NCBI GenBank assembly: GCA_017999075.1
Contig: JAGOBX010000290.1
Coordinates: 1 to 5,183 of the forward strand
Direction of reading: 5' to 3'
From: Candidatus Babelota bacterium
GTDB taxonomy: Bacteria > JAGOBX01
DNA: 5,183 nucleotides
Shown here piece by piece: positions 1-5,173 of the stretch. A program made the position numbers and the translations under genes. Within the stretch, counting starts at the first letter, position 1; every line of letters begins with the position of its first letter. The notes under the pieces were generated by a model. That model made no database searches and was not told the origin of the DNA. It saw only the letters and a program-made list of their open reading frames with translations.

Positions 1-1173
1 GAAAATAATTATTGTTATGGTCGGGTTGCTGATTTGGAAATAGAGCCATTTGAATTTAAGCACAATGAAACAGGCTATAAGCGAATATTAAATAATATAA
101 TTCAATTGCAAAAAGCGAGCTGTATAGATAAGGTTATAATTGGATGTGAGTCAACTGGAGTATACGGCGAACCATTTGTTCATTATTTTCAGTTAAAAGG
201 ATTTGAGGTTGTTCTGGTGAATCCGATGCATACAAAACGCGTAAAAGAAATGAATGATAATTCTCCGAATAAAACGGATAAAAAAGATCCCAAGGTAATA
301 GCTGATATAATTGAATTAGGAAATATTCTTAAAGTGGTTGTACCGGAAGGCTCAGCGGCGGATCTAAGGCGATTAACAGAACTGCGCGAAACATATATTC
401 AATATCGAACAAGTTTATATAATCAGATACACTCAAAAGTATTTCTTGTATTTCCAGAATATTTTGAAGTGTTAAAAGATATTAAAACTAAATGTTCACA
501 TTATGTTTTATATAAATATACATTGCCCCAACATTTAAGAAAACTTTCATCAAAAAAACTTGGAATGAATTTACAGAAAATAAGTCGGGGTCGTAAAAAT
601 GAATCAACGGCTAAAATGCTGATTGAAAAGGCCGGAAGCAGCGTGGGGATAAGCGCCGGCTCAGAAATAATCGCAATGGATATCCGACAAAAACTTGATA
701 TGATTACGAATATAAATATAAAAATTATGGATATAGAAAAACTGATGGAAAAAACAGTCGAGCGTATAGATTACAGTAAAAATATATTATCTATTCGCGG
801 AATCAAAACAGTATTGGTGGCTGGTATTATCGGTGAATTAGGAGATATAAAAAAATTTAAAACAACATCAGAAATCGAAAAATTTGCGGGACTTGATTTG
901 TTTGAAATAAGTTCCGGAAAACAAAAAGGAAATTGCCATATATCAAAACGAGGGCGTAGTCATTTGCGTAAAATTCTGTATCAATGCGCTTTGAATGTAA
1001 TCAGAAAAGGCGGTATAATGCACGAAGTATATAATAATTATTTAGACCGCAATAAACCGAAAATGAAAGCAATTGTAGCAATTATGCGTAAATTATTAAG
1101 ATTGATATTTGCATTAGTAAGAGATAATAAAAGTTATCTTGATAATTATACAGATGCAGAAATAGCTGCATAA
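1..1173 (+). CDS. IS110-family transposase (DEDD recombinase), 5' partial
   Basis: This RNA-guided DNA recombinase moves its own insertion sequence. The frame is open from base 1, so the TTG at 34 is unlikely to be the start. The first catalytic Asp (usually in a GIDxSK-like motif) should lie just upstream of the window. Counting from base 1, the N-terminal RuvC-like DEDD domain shows Glu50 in CESTGVYG and Asp93/Asp96 in NKTDKKDPKVIAD, with the family's D-x-x-D spacing. A charged middle region, probably coiled coil, follows. The C-terminal Transposase_20 domain has the helix-hairpin-helix-like RGIKTVLVAGIIGELGD and then AGLDLFEISSGKQKG, where Ser305 before Gly matches the family's catalytic serine. 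The typical ISKRGRSHLRKILYQ segment comes next. All visible key residues are present and there is no internal stop, so the enzyme may be active. The family call is very secure; the subgroup is not. Confidence 0.95.
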   Translation, partial: ENNYCYGRVADLEIEPFEFKHNETGYKRILNNIIQLQKASCIDKVIIGCESTGVYGEPFVHYFQLKGFEVVLVNPMHTKRVKEMNDNSPNKTDKKDPKVIADIIELGNILKVVVPEGSAADLRRLTELRETYIQYRTSLYNQIHSKVFLVFPEYFEVLKDIKTKCSHYVLYKYTLPQHLRKLSSKKLGMNLQKISRGRKNESTAKMLIEKAGSSVGISAGSEIIAMDIRQKLDMITNINIKIMDIEKLMEKTVERIDYSKNILSIRGIKTVLVAGIIGELGDIKKFKTTSEIEKFAGLDLFEISSGKQKGNCHISKRGRSHLRKILYQCALNVIRKGGIMHEVYNNYLDRNKPKMKAIVAIMRKLLRLIFALVRDNKSYLDNYTDAEIAA

Positions 1174-1190
1174 AAAGATATTTGAAAAAA

Positions 1191-1365
1191 AATTCCGCGT
1201 AGGCAGAAAGATTATCGTTTGCGTTATTGAGGCGGCTAACGCCGACCTTCGCGCGGAGCTTTCAATAACTTTCTGCTTGCGCTTTAGTTTCAATAAAGCA
1301 AGGTTAAAGCGTGTAAGCGACTTTCGAATTACCAGTGTTAAACAGAGCGCATTTTCGCGGAAATT
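1191..1365 (+). ncRNA. Candidate bridge/seek RNA of the IS110 element
   Basis: This stretch begins 17 bases after the transposase stop and is richer in GC than its AT-rich flanks. It has nested pairing. TTCCGCG (1193-1199) can pair with CGCGGAA (1356-1362) to close the whole unit. GCGTAGGCAGAAAG (1197-1210) pairs with CTTTCTGCTTGCGC (1269-1282) in a 14-pair stem with two G-U pairs. Inside it, after a one-sided 12-13 base loop (1211-1222/3), GTTATTGA pairs with TCAATAAC (1262-1269), enclosing a GGCG/CGCC hairpin (1231-1243). GCTTTA (1281-1286) can also pair with TAAAGC (1294-1299). The closing stem and the 14-pair stem share 1197-1199, so they compete slightly. The size of about 175 bases is like known bridge RNAs. 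Expression, guide loops and exact ends are inferred. Confidence 0.5.
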
Positions 1366-1376
1366 AAATTAATAAA

Positions 1377-1414
1377 TTCGGGTTTTAAATTGGGGCTCTG
1401 CCCTAAACCCCGAA
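1377..1414 (+). other. GC-rich stem-loop after the IS110 transposase
   Basis: TTCGGG (1377-1382) pairs with CCCGAA (1409-1414). TTT/AAA continues the stem past a bulged C, and the tip is GGGC (1393-1396) with GCCC (1400-1403) around a three-base loop. A T-rich stretch (1418-1440) follows, so it could act as a weak terminator. It could equally be a REP-like palindrome or part of the insertion sequence's right end. There is no clean U-run directly after the stem. Confidence 0.45.
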
Positions 1415-1467
1415 CAGTTTTACATTTATTTTTCCTTTTAAGGGGGATCCGTTGTTGTGTGTTTAAC

Positions 1468-1536
1468 GTCTCCCATCCTTATCCTAAAGGAAAAAGCCGA
1501 ACTGTTAAAACGGCTAAAAAGGAAAGGATAAGAGAC
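1468..1536 (+). ncRNA. Long imperfect hairpin with symmetric internal loop
   Basis: GTCT (1468-1471) pairs with AGAC (1533-1536). After a one-sided bulge, CTTATCCT (1478-1485) pairs with AGGATAAG (1525-1532). A symmetric 9 x 9 internal loop follows, purine-rich on both sides (1486-1494 and 1516-1524). AGCCG (1495-1499) then pairs with CGGCT (1511-1515) around an 11-base loop. A stem, internal loop, stem layout is what a guide-bearing domain of a bridge RNA would look like, but it could be an unrelated structured element or repeat. TTTCCTTTTA (1431-1440) can pair with either side of the internal loop, giving alternative folds. Confidence 0.4.
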
Positions 1537-1691
1537 AATTTAATTTTATTAAATTATTGAGGTTATGTCAATTAGAAAAAAATATTAAAAATTACTTGAC
1601 TGGAATAAACCAGTTCGCAGAGTTGCGCAGAGAATATTAGTTTATCTGTTTAATCTGTTTATATCCGCGTTAAAAATTTTTTTATATTTTT
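1537..1691. repeat. AT-rich gap with short tandem direct repeats
   Basis: No gene is seen here. ATCTGTTTA occurs twice head to tail (1644-1652, 1653-1661). CGCAGAG occurs at 1616-1622 and 1626-1632, a period of 10. A small hairpin, ACTGG (1599-1603) with CCAGT (1610-1614), lies just upstream. The style is that of dispersed intergenic repeats, but copies elsewhere cannot be checked in this window. Confidence 0.4.
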
Positions 1692-1721
1692 TGCAACTGT
1701 TTCCTGATTTAAGCGTATCAT
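1692..1721 (+). promoter_or_regulatory. ECF-sigma-like promoter, leader copy 1
   Basis: TGCAAC (1692-1697), a 16-base spacer and CGTATCAT (1714-1721) match the general -35/-10 layout of ECF sigma factor promoters. The same elements with identical spacing recur at 2805-2834. A sigma-70 reading (TTGCAA, 19 bases, TATCAT) is possible but has a long spacer. It lies about 100 bases before the Mrr-like gene and is the best promoter seen for it. Confidence 0.5.
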
Positions 1722-1732
1722 TAAATATAAAT

Positions 1733-1804
1733 AACAATGATTTAAAAAGAATCGGTGATTTTGATTTAGATATAAAAGTCGGGTATAGAGGGCATTTTAA
1801 ATAA
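1733..1804 (+). pseudogene. 3' remnant of the repeated small leader gene, copy 1
   Basis: This is the C-terminal tail of a small protein of unknown function, reading NNDLKRIGDFDLDIKVGY and ending in FK and a stop at 1802-1804. Bases 1735-1786 match 3016-3067 at 50 of 52 positions. Both differences change an amino acid (F/I and G/R). There is no usable start codon in frame. Compared with copy 2, the sequence jumps from just after the promoter straight to the tail, so about 170 bases have been lost. The stop is 14 bases before the ATG of the Mrr-like gene. Function not recognised. Confidence 0.55.
1735..1786 (+). repeat. 52-base direct repeat, copy 1
   Basis: This block is identical to 3016-3067 except for two substitutions, about 1.28 kb apart in the same orientation. 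With the matching promoter segments upstream of each copy it marks a duplicated leader. The repeats flank the Mrr-like gene, so recombination between them would delete or exchange that gene. Confidence 0.9.
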
Positions 1805-1808
1805 TTTT

Positions 1809-1812
1809 GGAG
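1809..1812 (+). promoter_or_regulatory. Ribosome binding site fixing the 1819 start
   Basis: GGAG lies six bases before ATG 1819. An in-frame TTG at 1807 overlaps this site and would leave no binding site of its own, so the ATG is chosen. Confidence 0.75.
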
Positions 1813-1818
1813 ACGCTT

Positions 1819-2751
1819 ATGAATAATAAAAAAACCGTGGAAGCTAAAAATGCTTTTTTTATAAAATTAGGCGCTGGAGAAATGTGGGCAGAAGATTGTA
1901 TAAAAAATAATACTATTCGATTAGGTTTTGGAAATCCTTATCATAAAAATTGTTTAAAAAAAGATTGGAAAAAAATAACAAACTTTTACATTAATAAAAT
2001 AAAGAAAAAAAAGACAAAAGCTTCTGAAGTTACTAATCAAATTCGAAATTTTTATGAAAGCGGCAATGATACTATCTGGATAACTTTTCATAATAGAAAA
2101 ATGTATTGGTGCTTTGCTGATGAAGAAGTAATTGAATTAAAAGACAAAACTCGTATAAGAAAAACTAAAGGTTTATGGAGTGATTCTGATATTGATAAAA
2201 ACAAATTAACTGTTGATAAAATTAGCAGTAAACTTACACAAGTTCAAGGTTTCATTGGCGCAATATGCTCTATTCGCGAATTTGAATATCTATTAAATAA
2301 AATAAATAATAAAAAATCAGAAGATTTATTATTAGTCGAGAATGTATATAATAGTCTTCAAGATTCTTTAAAACCTTTAATAAAAAATTTAACTTGGGAA
2401 GATTTTGAATTATTAACTGATTTAATTTTTAGTTATTCCGGATGGAAAAGAGTTGATGTTTTAGGCAAATATCAAAAAGCAATTGATTTAGATTTAATGT
2501 CGCCGGTTACAGGAAAAAGAGGTTTTTTACAAGTTAAATCTTATTCTGACTTAAACACTTTTTTTGATTATTTAGAACGATTTAAAAATATGTTATTGTA
2601 TGATGAGATGTTTTATGTAGTACATTCAAAAAGTAAAGATTTAGAAAATTATAAAGGTGACGATTCTTCAAAAATTATTGATATTGATAAATTAGCTAAA
2701 TTAGTTATTGATGCTGGATTAGTAGAATGGTTGATAGAAAAAACATATTAG
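1819..2751 (+). CDS. Mrr-like restriction endonuclease with N-terminal PUA/EVE-like domain
   Basis: A 310-residue protein, probably a DNA-cutting enzyme of the restriction type. The C-terminal part has the Mrr-type PD-(D/E)xK pattern: LTWEDFELLTDLIF (191-204) is the usual helix with its acidic residue, Asp223/Asp225 in AIDLDLMSP are the metal-binding candidates, and Gln238-Val-Lys240 in GFLQVKS is the QxK variant of the ExK motif, followed by a strand MFYVVHS (264-270). The N-terminal part (about 12-108) has FFIKLGAGEMWAEDC, TIRLGF and DTIWITF...MYWCF, rich in aromatics. It resembles PUA/EVE-like domains that read modified bases, so cleavage of modified DNA (type IV style) is inferred. The middle (109-190) is mostly lysine-rich and helical. 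There is no methylase or partner gene beside it, which fits a stand-alone enzyme. Expression probably comes from the promoter at 1692-1721. The nuclease fold is fairly sure; the substrate is not known. Confidence 0.8.
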   Translation: MNNKKTVEAKNAFFIKLGAGEMWAEDCIKNNTIRLGFGNPYHKNCLKKDWKKITNFYINKIKKKKTKASEVTNQIRNFYESGNDTIWITFHNRKMYWCFADEEVIELKDKTRIRKTKGLWSDSDIDKNKLTVDKISSKLTQVQGFIGAICSIREFEYLLNKINNKKSEDLLLVENVYNSLQDSLKPLIKNLTWEDFELLTDLIFSYSGWKRVDVLGKYQKAIDLDLMSPVTGKRGFLQVKSYSDLNTFFDYLERFKNMLLYDEMFYVVHSKSKDLENYKGDDSSKIIDIDKLAKLVIDAGLVEWLIEKTY

Positions 2752-2804
2752 TATCTTATCAATAAATTTATTGCATTTACGGCAAGAATATTTTTTTATT
2801 TTTC

Positions 2805-2834
2805 TGCAACCCTTTTCTGATTTCAGCGTATAAT
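2805..2834 (+). promoter_or_regulatory. ECF-sigma-like promoter, leader copy 2
   Basis: TGCAAC (2805-2810), a 16-base spacer and CGTATAAT (2827-2834) form the better-preserved twin of the site at 1692-1721. It also contains a perfect TATAAT, so a sigma-70 promoter with a poor -35 cannot be excluded. The ATG of the small leader gene lies 30 bases downstream, a natural distance. Confidence 0.55.
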
Positions 2835-2864
2835 TGAATATAAAACAAAACAGGCGGTTCCATA

Positions 2865-3094
2865 ATGTGTATTGATTATAAACGGCTTAAATATCATAAA
2901 ACTATTGATTATTTAAGCGAAAATATAAAAATTATAATTTCAATTCAGCAACAAGTCAAACTGAACATTACTGTTATTTAATGCATATTTTAAAAGAACA
3001 TTATCATATTAATGACAATGATTTAAAAAGAATCGGTGATATTGATTTAGATATAAAAGTCAGGTATCAATGGAGTTTTAAAAATGAGTTATAA
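2865..3094 (+). pseudogene. Small leader gene copy 2, one-base frameshift
   Basis: Starting at ATG 2865, after a weak site AGGCGG (2852-2857), the frame reads MCIDYKRLKYHKTIDYLSEN and then stops at 2979-2981. The frame one base back (-1) carries on from about 2930 with NSATSQTEHYCYLMHILKEH and ends with DNDLKRIGDIDLDIKV...KNEL and a stop at 3092-3094. A shift at the A run 2927-2931 would join them into about 76 residues. Copy 1 shares the promoter and tail, which supports the joined reading as the real ancestral protein. It has no membrane segment or signal peptide, and no family is recognised. A single missing base could be a true mutation, an assembly error or programmed slippage. A 13-codon ORF (3084-3125) with a GGAG before it overlaps the end and may be the start of a lost downstream gene. 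Confidence 0.55.
3016..3067 (+). repeat. 52-base direct repeat, copy 2
   Basis: The partner of 1735-1786 (50 of 52 identical). It lies inside the tail of the frameshifted small gene, before a different set of downstream genes than copy 1. Confidence 0.9.
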
Positions 3095-3142
3095 TGAAGA
3101 GTATAAATTCAAAAATAAAAAATAAAAAAAGAGGAATGAAAA

Positions 3143-3345
3143 ATGTTATTTGAAGTCAATACAATTGAAAAAAATATTAGTCCTATTATGTCCAATTGGT
3201 ATTTTACAGAATCAGAATTAGAAAAATATCTATTACCTGATAATAGTGAAATTCCTATTCTAAACGAAAAAATAATTCGATATAAATATTGGTTGAAGAT
3301 TTAACTAAAGCATTAAGATGTTATTGCATTTCACATAAATATTAA
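3143..3345 (+). pseudogene. Small hypothetical gene with probable frameshift
   Basis: ATG 3143 has GAGG (3131-3134) eight bases before it. The first frame gives 53 residues beginning MLFEVNTIEKNISPIMSNWY, through TESELEKYLLPDN to RYKYWLKI, and stops at 3302-3304. Moving back one base (-1) near 3290-3292 continues with VEDLTKALRCYCISHKY to a stop at 3343-3345, giving about 67 residues. The continuation looks protein-like, so a one-base loss is likely, though the 53-residue product could itself be real. It is soluble and acidic to neutral with no recognised domain. It may belong to the same transcript as the leader gene 48 bases upstream. Confidence 0.45.
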
Positions 3346-3352
3346 AAAATGC

Positions 3353-3381
3353 TTGTTTTATTTAGAAGCTTTTACTAAAAT
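3353..3381 (+). promoter_or_regulatory. Possible sigma-70 promoter of the two-gene operon
   Basis: TTGTTT (3353-3358), a 17-base spacer and TAAAAT (3376-3381) precede the ATG at 3455 by about 73 bases. The surrounding sequence is very AT-rich, so chance matches are common. Read-through from the promoter at 2805-2834 is an alternative. Confidence 0.35.
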
Positions 3382-3444
3382 ATTTAAATAAGTAATATAA
3401 AAATTCTTTAATTTAAACAATTATAAAAAGAAATTAAAATAATT

Positions 3445-3449
3445 GGGGG
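3445..3449 (+). promoter_or_regulatory. Ribosome binding site fixing the 3455 start
   Basis: GGGGG lies five bases before ATG 3455. The in-frame TTG at 3443 overlaps this G run and has no site of its own, so it is rejected as the start. Confidence 0.65.
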
Positions 3450-3454
3450 CGAAA

Positions 3455-4222
3455 ATGTCCAAAGATTTACTGAATTTTTTTAACGGAAATAATAGAGGTC
3501 TTTTAAAATATTACTTGGATTGTAAACTTCCTGATAATTTAAATATTGCTTGGTATCCTTCTGCTGGCAAAGATTTTAGAGCATTGTTATATTTAACCCA
3601 AAAATATGCTGAACTTAATCCAGCTTCAAGTAATGAAAATTTTTTTCCGAATTTTTATTTATTTACAGATTATGACAATTATTTTTTCTCTTCGATTTAT
3701 GAAAATTCAACAATTCATTCAGATAAAAATACAGAAATTATTCTAAATAATTATGAAGAATTACCTAATCTTGAATTGCCGCTTGATAAAGAAATTGTAA
3801 ATTGTTACGAAGGTTCAGAGATGACCGGCAGACTATTTTTTTTGGAAATACAGGTAAAATCAAAAAAAATAGGCGATTTTATATGCCCTGTGATTTATGC
3901 ATTTGTTGAGAATGAATCGTTTTGCTCTAAAATTTTACTTTCGCAAAAAACATCTTTGTCGCATATTATTCATATTCGATATGGAGCGCCAAGCGGCGGC
4001 GGTAAAGCATCCGGCATTTGGTTATTGAATGTTTTAAAAAAATTAAATTGTAAAGTATTCATAAGTGATGGCAGTTTTAATTTATCTGATGGCGATATTG
4101 CCGCATATACATTATATCCGAATCTTAAAGGCGAACCACCGGTAATGGAAACAATCAGAAAAATTAATAGCGAAAGTTGGTCTGGTCATGGTAATGTTAG
4201 TTGGAATATTATAAAAAATTAG
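3455..4222 (+). CDS. Conserved-looking protein of unknown function, first gene of operon
   Basis: A 255-residue soluble protein with no signal peptide or membrane segment; I do not recognise its family. Segments that look conserved are NIAWYPSAGKDFRALLYL (30-47), FYLFTDYDNYFF (67-78), RYGAPSGGGKASGIWLLNVL (175-194), VFISDGSFNLSDGD (201-214) and the C-terminal HGNVSWNI (245-252). The alternation of short hydrophobic strands with helices suggests an alpha/beta fold. The Gly-rich GAPSGGGKASG could hold a phosphate or nucleotide, but it is not a standard Walker A (GxxxxGK[ST]) because Ala follows the lysine. Asp40, Asp72 and Asp205 are candidates for an active site; this is inference. The stop codon overlaps the ribosome binding site of the next gene, so the two proteins are probably made in a fixed ratio and work together. 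Confidence 0.8.
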   Translation: MSKDLLNFFNGNNRGLLKYYLDCKLPDNLNIAWYPSAGKDFRALLYLTQKYAELNPASSNENFFPNFYLFTDYDNYFFSSIYENSTIHSDKNTEIILNNYEELPNLELPLDKEIVNCYEGSEMTGRLFFLEIQVKSKKIGDFICPVIYAFVENESFCSKILLSQKTSLSHIIHIRYGAPSGGGKASGIWLLNVLKKLNCKVFISDGSFNLSDGDIAAYTLYPNLKGEPPVMETIRKINSESWSGHGNVSWNIIKN

Positions 4223-4228
4223 GAGGAG
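4221..4228 (+). promoter_or_regulatory. Strong ribosome binding site overlapping upstream stop
   Basis: AGGAGGAG overlaps the last two bases of the TAG stop of the upstream gene and lies four bases before ATG 4233. This points to translational coupling of the two genes. Confidence 0.85.
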
Positions 4229-4232
4229 AATT

Positions 4233-5015
4233 ATGAAATTTTCAGACGACCCAAATGTAAGATTGAAAGAATTAAACAAATTGACCGAAAAAGAAAAACA
4301 GGAAATTTTAAAATTTATTTCAAAAGGTGTTCCGATTGAACCTTGGCCTTTTGGGATGCCCTGTTCTGCAATGCCGTATGTTATTGCTTTAGGAGTTTCG
4401 CCCGGAGCAAAACCGCGTCCTGAAGATATAAATATTAAGACTCATCGCGCAAGAGGATGTTTACCAACTATAAACAAACCCGCAGATTTTTATTATAAAG
4501 ACCCAAAACATTACTGGCCAAAAGTGAAAAAAATATGTTCTTTTTTGGTAAATAGAAAATTAAAAACTCAATCAGAAGAAAATGCTCTTAAATTATCCGC
4601 GCATCTAAATTTAGGAACTGGTCAATCTGGTAAAGCCGGTAAAAAAGCCATTGAATCCGATATACTTAAATGGGTTTCAAAATTAATATATTCAAAATTT
4701 AAAGCTAAAATTGTAGTCGGATTTGGATTAACAGGTTTGATGAAGAATCCTGAAATCAACGAACTTTGGCAGAATTCTGAAGGAATACAAATAGATTGGA
4801 AAAAGCCTGATTATTCACGCATTATTAAATTAAATAATAAAAATTATTATTTTAGATTATGGCTTACAGAAAGAGAAGATAAAGAAAAAATTGCTATATT
4901 ACTATGGCCTAATCATCCATCAAGAATTCCGTTTAGCGGAAATGCTGACAATAATAAGAATTTAGATAGAGCTCTTAAAGAAGCAGATTTATTTTTGACT
5001 GAGCATGGTTTTTAA
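4233..5015 (+). CDS. Putative uracil-DNA-glycosylase-fold protein, second gene of operon
   Basis: A 260-residue soluble protein. Its motif order resembles the uracil-DNA-glycosylase superfamily, enzymes or binders that recognise a flipped-out base. A hydrophobic strand runs into GVSPGAKPRPED (54-65), like the family's GxxPG water-activating loop. A second strand is KIVVGFGLTGLM (159-170). A late strand ends in ILLWPNHPSR (222-231), where NHPS matches the DNA-inserting HPS loop. Other distinct segments are EPWPFGMPCSAMPYV (36-50), RARGCLPTINKPADFY (72-87) and LNLGTGQSGKAGKK (125-138). The Asp or Glu of classic glycosylases in the first loop is replaced by Ser/Gly, so activity may differ or be absent. 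The N-terminal 30 residues are charged and helical. It lies ten bases after its partner and is the last gene of the operon. A remote member of the fold is my best guess; the true family is not known to me. Confidence 0.6.
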   Translation: MKFSDDPNVRLKELNKLTEKEKQEILKFISKGVPIEPWPFGMPCSAMPYVIALGVSPGAKPRPEDINIKTHRARGCLPTINKPADFYYKDPKHYWPKVKKICSFLVNRKLKTQSEENALKLSAHLNLGTGQSGKAGKKAIESDILKWVSKLIYSKFKAKIVVGFGLTGLMKNPEINELWQNSEGIQIDWKKPDYSRIIKLNNKNYYFRLWLTEREDKEKIAILLWPNHPSRIPFSGNADNNKNLDRALKEADLFLTEHGF

Positions 5016-5053
5016 TCCAAAATCTTCTTTATTAAGAAAATAAATTAATCAAT

Positions 5054-5098
5054 GCAGCGCAGATGTTTGTAAAAATAATTTACATAATACTGCGCTGC
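5054..5098 (+). terminator. Probable terminator hairpin after the operon
   Basis: GCAGCGCAG (5054-5062) pairs perfectly with CTGCGCTGC (5090-5098). An inner stem, TGTAAA (5068-5073) with TTTACA (5079-5084), has a five-base loop. It begins 38 bases after the stop codon at 5015 and is followed by TTTATTAAA, a short, broken U run. The GC-rich base stem stands out in AT-rich DNA. It may instead be a processing or protection structure. Confidence 0.5.
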
Positions 5099-5145
5099 TT
5101 TATTAAATAACAAAAATTGAAAATTTCTTGCCAATAAGTTTTATA

Positions 5146-5173
5146 TTTTAATATCTTATAAAAGATATTAAAA
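5146..5173. repeat. Perfect AT-rich inverted repeat at right edge
   Basis: TTTTAATATCTT (5146-5157) and AAGATATTAAAA (5162-5173) form a 12-pair stem with a four-base loop. No U run follows on the + strand. It could be a bidirectional weak terminator, an operator or the end of a repeat that continues past the window. Confidence 0.5.

Larger units (their letters stand above)
1..1540 (+). mobile_element. IS110-family insertion sequence, left end outside window
   Basis: The element is defined by its transposase gene (1-1173) and the structured non-coding stretch that follows. The left end lies before the window. The right end cannot be placed, because this family lacks long terminal inverted repeats and often makes no target duplication. 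The end at 1540 is only the limit of the last strong RNA-like hairpin. A long 3' non-coding part resembles the IS1111 group, whose guide RNA lies downstream of the transposase, rather than classic IS110, where it lies upstream. Confidence 0.45.

Noticed and set aside
34-36. TTG as start of the transposase
   Set aside because: The frame is open back to base 1 and the family's first catalytic Asp must lie upstream, so this is an internal Leu codon.
1174-1806. Additional protein genes on either strand of the long gap
   Set aside because: I saw no frame of useful length with a start and ribosome site apart from the leader-gene tail; the signal here is RNA-like pairing.
1807-1809. TTG start for the Mrr-like gene
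   Set aside because: It overlaps the GGAG that serves ATG 1819.
2761-2772. AATAAATTTATT palindrome after the nuclease gene as a terminator
   Set aside because: It is a loopless AT-only palindrome with no GC stem; such matches are expected by chance in AT-rich DNA.
1735-3067. The 52-base repeats as a CRISPR or as terminal repeats of a transposon
   Set aside because: There are only two copies, 1.28 kb apart, and they encode a protein tail. No spacer pattern or transposase lies between them.
3143-3304. The 53-residue ORF as toxin or antitoxin of a TA pair
   Set aside because: It has no recognised TA motif, and the frame continues convincingly after a one-base shift, so it looks like a broken gene.
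3443-3445. TTG start for the first operon gene
   Set aside because: It overlaps the G-rich ribosome site serving ATG 3455.
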